Shown: piece after piece, positions 60,162-64,000 of the stretch
How positions within the stretch are numbered: the stretch's first letter is position 1
Layout of the letters: each line of letters starts with the position of its first letter
Origin: JAICXG01 sp036494545
Lineage (GTDB): Bacteria; Verrucomicrobiota; Verrucomicrobiia; Chthoniobacterales; UBA10450
Reading direction: 5' to 3'
DNA length: 64,000 nt
NCBI GenBank assembly: GCA_036494545.1
Contig: DASXOB010000002.1
Span: 1-64,000 of the forward strand
Program-made: the position numbers and the translations under genes
The notes under the pieces: model-generated
Told to the model about the DNA's origin: nothing
The model's database searches: none
Seen by the model: only the letters and a program-made list of their open reading frames with translations

Positions 60162-61207
60162 TCGTTTCCGACACACAACTTGCCGATTTGCTCCCCCGGC
60201 TGTGTCATCATCGCCGCATCGCGGTCGACACCGAGGCCGACAGTTTGCATTGCTACTTCGAAAAGCTGTGTCTGATCCAGCTGACGTTTGATGATGAGGA
60301 TCTGCTGGTTGATCCGCTTGCCTCGGTCAATCTGCAGCCGCTCTGTGATGTTTTGGCGGAGAAGGAGATCGTTCTTCAGGGAATGGATTTCGATCTGCGG
60401 CTATTGCGTCGCACTTTCCATCTGCCGGTCCGGGATGTTTTCGATACCGTGATTGCGGCCCGCATGCTCGGCCTGGCTGAGTTCAGTTATGCCGCGCTCA
60501 CGCAACGCTACTTTGGAATTAGTTTGGCGAAGGGCTCGCAAAAGGCGAACTGGGCACGAAGGCCCCTTCCACCCGCGATGGAGGCTTATGCAAAGAACGA
60601 CACCCACTATCTTCTCCCGCTGGCAGCGATGATGGAGGAGCAAATGCTGTCGTTAGGCAGAATGGAGTGGTTTCGGCAATCCTGCCGCCGCGCGCTGGAG
60701 CAGACCCTGGTCGCTCGAGAACGCGATCCCGATTCCGTCTGGCGTGTCACTGGCAGCGGAATCTTATCACCGCAGGCTTGTGCGGTTCTGCGCGCGATCT
60801 GGCTCTGGCGCGATCGCGAGGCACAGCAGGCCGATCGCCCGGCGTTTCATATTCTGCAAAACACGGTCATGCTCGAGGCGGCAAAGACGTTTGTCGCGGG
60901 CGAGACGCCGAAGCTCCCGTTTCTCCCAGAACGGCGACGACGCGGATTGCTCGCTGCGGCCGAGGCGGCCCTCGCGTTGCCGGAGGAGGAATGGCCGCAA
61001 AAGCCGCCGCGTATGGCCCGGGTCCGCACGCCGGGCTTCGACAAGAAGGTGGAAGCCTTGCGACAGCGGCGCGATCAACAGGCAAAAGAGCTGGCGGTGG
61101 ATCCGGCCTTTATTGCTCCGCGCAGCGCGCTGGAAGGTATTGCGGCCGATCCGAGTCGGAGCCAAACACTCCTGGTTGCGTGGCAGCGCGAATTGCTCGG
61201 CTTGTAG
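60158..61207 (+). CDS. rnd: Ribonuclease D
   Basis: A 349-residue 3'-5' exoribonuclease of the DEDD family. The GTG at 60158 overlaps the rho stop (GTGA) and is the best start; longer frames run back into rho. DEDD motifs: AVDTEADSLHCYFEKLCLIQ, then ILQGMDFDLRLLRRTFHLPV, RDVFDTVIAARMLG, and YAKNDTHYLLPLA. An HRDC domain follows near 210-290 (QACAVLRAIWLWRDREAQQA). It trims tRNA 3' ends. The motif is read as LSLG at 60650. Confidence 0.93.
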   Translation: MIVSDTQLADLLPRLCHHRRIAVDTEADSLHCYFEKLCLIQLTFDDEDLLVDPLASVNLQPLCDVLAEKEIVLQGMDFDLRLLRRTFHLPVRDVFDTVIAARMLGLAEFSYAALTQRYFGISLAKGSQKANWARRPLPPAMEAYAKNDTHYLLPLAAMMEEQMLSLGRMEWFRQSCRRALEQTLVARERDPDSVWRVTGSGILSPQACAVLRAIWLWRDREAQQADRPAFHILQNTVMLEAAKTFVAGETPKLPFLPERRRRGLLAAAEAALALPEEEWPQKPPRMARVRTPGFDKKVEALRQRRDQQAKELAVDPAFIAPRSALEGIAADPSRSQTLLVAWQRELLGL

Positions 61208-61236
61208 TTCGTCAGGCTAACATTGAGGCGAACAGG

Positions 61237-61572
61237 ATGGATCTGGAAGCCTTTCGCGATTACTGCCTCGCCAAAGCGGGCGCGAGCGAAGACATGCCTT
61301 TCGGGCCCGACACCATTGTGTTCAAGGTGCAGAAAAAAATGTTTGCTCTCGCTTCCCTCGAAGCGGTTCCGCCGCGCGTGAACCTGAAGTGCAATCCGGA
61401 ACTCGCGCTGGAACTGCGCGATCTCTACGAAGAGATCCGACCTGGCTACCACATGAATAAGAAACACTGGAATACAATCGAGCTGAATGGTCGCATTCCG
61501 GCAGTCGAGATTCGTAAGATGATCGATCACTCCTACGATCTGGTTGTGGCGCGCCGGGGTAGGGAACGGTGA
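61237..61572 (+). CDS. MmcQ/YjbR family protein
   Basis: A 111-residue protein starting MDLEAFRDYCLAKAGASEDM. The family phrase CNPELALELRDLYEEIRPGY with HMNKKHWNTIELNG and MIDHSYDLVVA is clear. Members have a winged-helix-like fold and probably bind DNA, although the function is unknown. It follows rnd by 29 bp on the same strand. Confidence 0.88.
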   Translation: MDLEAFRDYCLAKAGASEDMPFGPDTIVFKVQKKMFALASLEAVPPRVNLKCNPELALELRDLYEEIRPGYHMNKKHWNTIELNGRIPAVEIRKMIDHSYDLVVARRGRER

Positions 61573-61639
61573 AGTAAACTGCGGCACCAGGCCGCAAAGG
61601 AATCTTGCGCGCGCCATTACTGGTCTTGCAGCGCCAATC

Positions 61640-62047
61640 TTATCCTTCCCAGAAGAACTTTGTCGGCCGCTCCATATCTGCCGAAAGGCTGCGATGCACG
61701 GGACAGCCAAGCGCCGTTTTCTCGAGCAACTCGCGTTGCGGGTGATTGGTCGGAAGCGGGATATGCACCTCGGTCGTTAGGCGGCCAACCCGGCGCGGGG
61801 CGTCGGCCATTTCCTTTTGCACCTGCACAGTCAGGCCTCGCAGTTCGACGCCATGACGTTCGGCCACGATCGCCATGGTTGTGGCGATACAAGTACCGAG
61901 AGCGGTTGCAACAAGATCGGTCGGCGAAAAGGATTCGCCTTTGCCCATGTTATCCAGTGGTGCATCCGTCTCGAGCACTTTACCCGAAGGACCGTGTATC
62001 GCGCTGCAATGCAATTTCCCTGTGTAGTCGATCGAAATCTGGACCAT
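61640..62047 (-). CDS. OsmC/Ohr-family protein
   Basis: About 135 residues using the ATG at 62047 (MVQISIDYTGKLHCSAIHGP). The frame upstream has no support. The active-site Cys in ALGTCIATTMAI and the second in ALGCPVHRSL match the pair of catalytic cysteines in OsmC, which reduces organic hydroperoxides or similar stress compounds. Motif copies flank or lie inside the gene (61774 inside, as RLTT; 62090 before the start). Confidence 0.9.
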   Translation of the reverse strand: MVQISIDYTGKLHCSAIHGPSGKVLETDAPLDNMGKGESFSPTDLVATALGTCIATTMAIVAERHGVELRGLTVQVQKEMADAPRRVGRLTTEVHIPLPTNHPQRELLEKTALGCPVHRSLSADMERPTKFFWEG

Positions 62048-62155
62048 GCATGAGCATCGGACGTTGCGGCGAATTCGCAAAGGCGGTTCGCCTAACGTCA
62101 TCGCGAAAATCAACCTCGATGGATTTCATCGAGCTGCGTTGCGTGACCGGCTTTG

Positions 62156-62572
62156 CTAACTCTGGCCAAGCCAGATGAGCCCGGCAATCACGACGAGAAA
62201 ATAGGGAACGAGCGAGGCGGCGCCTGGATATTCTTTCGCCATTCGTTGACCGAAAAAGAGCGCGAGCAATGTGAGCCCGGCCAAAGCCACACCGTAAAAG
62301 CCGATGGACGCGTCGTGCCGGACGAGAACCGACACGCAACCGATCGCGCATAACGCACCGGTTGAGAGTTCCATTACGGTAATGATTCCGAGTAACAGCG
62401 GCACCATTCGGGCCAGCGGGCTCTTTGCGAAATGTCCGGTCAGCCATTCCAGATTGCCGCGCCGATCCTTCACTTTATCGATGCCCGATTGGAGAAAAAG
62501 AATGGCGAAAAATGCGGAGATTAAAACCTGGAGAACGAAGATGGCGCCAGCAGACGAATGGAGTGTGGACAT
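62156..62572 (-). CDS. DoxX-like membrane protein
   Basis: A 138-residue protein with four helices (IFVLQVLISAFFAILFLQSG, MVPLLLGIITVMELSTGALC, IGFYGVALAGLTLLALFFG, LVPYFLVVIAGLIWLG). FLQSGIDKVKDRRGN and the overall size fit the DoxX family. Function unknown. It sits beside the OsmC gene on the same strand. Confidence 0.75.
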   Translation of the reverse strand: MSTLHSSAGAIFVLQVLISAFFAILFLQSGIDKVKDRRGNLEWLTGHFAKSPLARMVPLLLGIITVMELSTGALCAIGCVSVLVRHDASIGFYGVALAGLTLLALFFGQRMAKEYPGAASLVPYFLVVIAGLIWLGQS

Positions 62573-62715
62573 GCCGCCGATTGTAGCATGATTGGTATTC
62601 CCGGACAGGCGCGCTGTCGCTGCGTTCCAAGCACTCGCCGGAACGCCATGGGAATAACCCTTGCGCCCGCGAGTCGGCTGGACATTATTTGCACTCCGCT
62701 GATTCGGCGGCTAGC

Positions 62716-62790
<75 letters not shown>

Positions 62791-62810
62791 CTTCGCGCCA
62801 TCTTCCGCCG

Positions 62811-63184
62811 TTAGGAAATTTCGTAGGTCGTAATCTCGAGCCGGAGATCATTCAAGTCGCGAAAGTAGATCGAGTGTGAGATGCCGTGATCCTCGAAATG
62901 AACGAGATGCCGCGCTTCTTCAATTCCTCCTGCGCCCTGACAAATCCCGCCCGATTGGATCGGAAAGCAAGATGCAGCATTGGGCCACCGCGATCGACGG
63001 CCTGGTTCCGTTCTTCAGCCGGAAATAGAGCCAGGGCGGCTGAGCCTGCCCCGATGAACGCCGGGATCCCATTCCATTCGTCCGCATGCCGGCGCTCGAG
63101 CCCGAGGACTTCGCAATACCATGCGACCGTTTTCGCGATATCCGGGACAGCGATCGCGACATGGTCGATTCCTTCCAGTTTCAT
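62811..63184 (-). pseudogene. Glyoxalase/VOC-family protein with a frameshift
   Basis: The start MKLEGIDHVAIAVPDIAKTV is the typical N-terminal half of a VOC (glyoxalase/bleomycin-resistance fold) protein, with WYCEVLGLERRHADEW and LHLAFRSNRAGFVRAQEELK. After KKRGISF the frame goes wrong, but another frame reads HFEDHGISHSIYFRDLNDLR and LEITTYEIS to a stop at 62811. One base near 62907 is missing. It could be a real pseudogene or a sequencing error. Confidence 0.65.
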
Positions 63185-63234
63185 TCGTAGAAAAAGATTG
63201 TTGCCATGCAGGCAACGCGTCAAAATTTTCAATC

Positions 63235-64000
63235 GTGTTCGTTCTGCCTCCAGATCGTCGCCAGTTTCTCAAACTGGTTGCCGGTGCGACCGCCGCGCTC
63301 TCCACGCCTCGGTGGTTGCGCGCATTGGAGAGTATTCAACCGGATGTCGTTAGGCTATCGATCATTTACACGACCGATTTGCATGGCCACATTCTGCCCA
63401 CCGTGGATTACGAGGGCCATTCCGACGTTGGTGGTCTGGCGCGTTGCGCGACGCAGATTGCGGCTTGGCGGCGGGACAATCCAAACTCCGTTCTCATCGA
63501 CATCGGTGACGTTTATGAAGGCACCCAATTTGGCTTTGGCGACCGGGGCCGCGCGATGATCGAGCTTTTCAACCTCCTGCGTTACGACGCCTGGATCGTA
63601 GGCAATCATGAGTTCGATTGGAGTATTGAACCGTTTTTGCAAGCAGTGAGCCGCTCGGCCATGCCCGTGCTCGCGGCCAACACTACGCTCGCCGGTAAAC
63701 CCGCGGGCGACTTTGAAGAGCGCAATCACCCCTTTGCGCGCATTCAGCCATTTCTTCTGCGGGAGATTGCCGGGATCAGGCTGGCCATCGTGGGCCTAAC
63801 CACGCCTGGCATGCCTTTTTGGTTTCCGCCGCGCTTCACAGAAGGAATCGAATTCCTGGATCCCATCGAGCCGACGCGGAGAGCAATCCAACAAGCGAGA
63901 TCGTTAGGGGCGCATGCCATCATTCTAGCCGGGCACATGGGTTTGAAAGAACGGACGGGCGGAGACGACTTTGCTAATCGCGCCATCAGCCTGACGGCCG
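63235..64000 (+). CDS. 5'-nucleotidase/UshA-like metallophosphatase, runs off window
   Basis: A frame from the GTG at 63235 is open to the end of the window (255 codons). A short leader includes RRQFLKLVAGATAALS, a possible twin-arginine signal, though with one Arg pair only. SIIYTTDLHGHILPTVDYEG begins the metallophosphatase domain, with Asp and His metal ligands. SVLIDIGDVYEGTQFG and AWIVGNHEFDWSIE (Asn-His-Glu) are the next motifs, then IILAGHMGLKER. Such enzymes dephosphorylate nucleotides or sugar phosphates in the periplasm. The C-terminal substrate domain is beyond the window. Confidence 0.85.
   Translation, partial: MFVLPPDRRQFLKLVAGATAALSTPRWLRALESIQPDVVRLSIIYTTDLHGHILPTVDYEGHSDVGGLARCATQIAAWRRDNPNSVLIDIGDVYEGTQFGFGDRGRAMIELFNLLRYDAWIVGNHEFDWSIEPFLQAVSRSAMPVLAANTTLAGKPAGDFEERNHPFARIQPFLLREIAGIRLAIVGLTTPGMPFWFPPRFTEGIEFLDPIEPTRRAIQQARSLGAHAIILAGHMGLKERTGGDDFANRAISLTA

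Overview
This window is a chromosomal segment of a moderately GC-rich bacterium. It most likely belongs to the Verrucomicrobiota, with a soil Spartobacteria/Chthoniobacterales-type lineage as the best guess. The main support is the block at 51.0-58.0 kb, which matches the Akkermansia Amuc_1102-1098 locus in order and architecture. The secreted-protein repertoire and the ECF sigma/TPR-kinase pair fit the same assignment. No 16S rRNA is present, so the placement is inferred from protein families and gene order recognised by eye, not from a database search.

Layout: 0-1.2 kb holds a partial membrane gene and a lone integron-type integrase. 1.4-14.7 kb is mostly housekeeping (lepA, superoxide dismutase, CorC-like protein, rpsN, GT39 glycosyltransferase, transglutaminase-like protein, LptF-like permease) mixed with small lipoproteins. 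14.8-28.5 kb is a metabolic block: two vanadium haloperoxidases, a DoxX-like protein, an FKBP isomerase, a halogenase-like flavoprotein, a lipoprotein, an MMPL exporter, a LolA-like carrier, signal peptidase I and a squalene/phytoene synthase. 29-34 kb has UbiD, cytochrome oxidase subunits III and IV, a cupin, a DUF2277 protein and a UDP-glucuronate decarboxylase. 34.9-50.4 kb is an accessory region of repetitive secreted proteins (S74, GloVer/IPT, Kelch, 33-residue repeats), an ECF sigma/kinase pair, a metzincin operon and several broken genes. 51.0-58.0 kb is a pilMNOPQ-like operon with a PilM-PilN fusion and an Amuc_1100-like protein. 58.1-64 kb is housekeeping again (coaE-rho-rnd with overlapping start and stop codons, OsmC, tRNA-Gly) and ends inside a 5'-nucleotidase-like gene.

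The most striking signal is not a gene. The 9-mer TCGTTAGGC (reverse complement GCCTAACGA) occurs about 35 times by my reading, where about 0.5 would be expected by chance. The 7-mer core GTTAGGC occurs about 54 times against about 8 expected. It lies on both strands, in all reading frames, in gaps and across stop codons, and it forces rare codons such as TTA, CTA and AGG. It once forms a 12-bp inverted pair like a terminator. Exact 9-mers are absent from about 38.3 to 53.9 kb, which largely coincides with the accessory region. This behaviour resembles a DNA uptake sequence or another genome-wide DNA tag. The core also matches the integron attC core consensus, and an integron-type integrase is present. 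No such tag has been described for this group to my knowledge.
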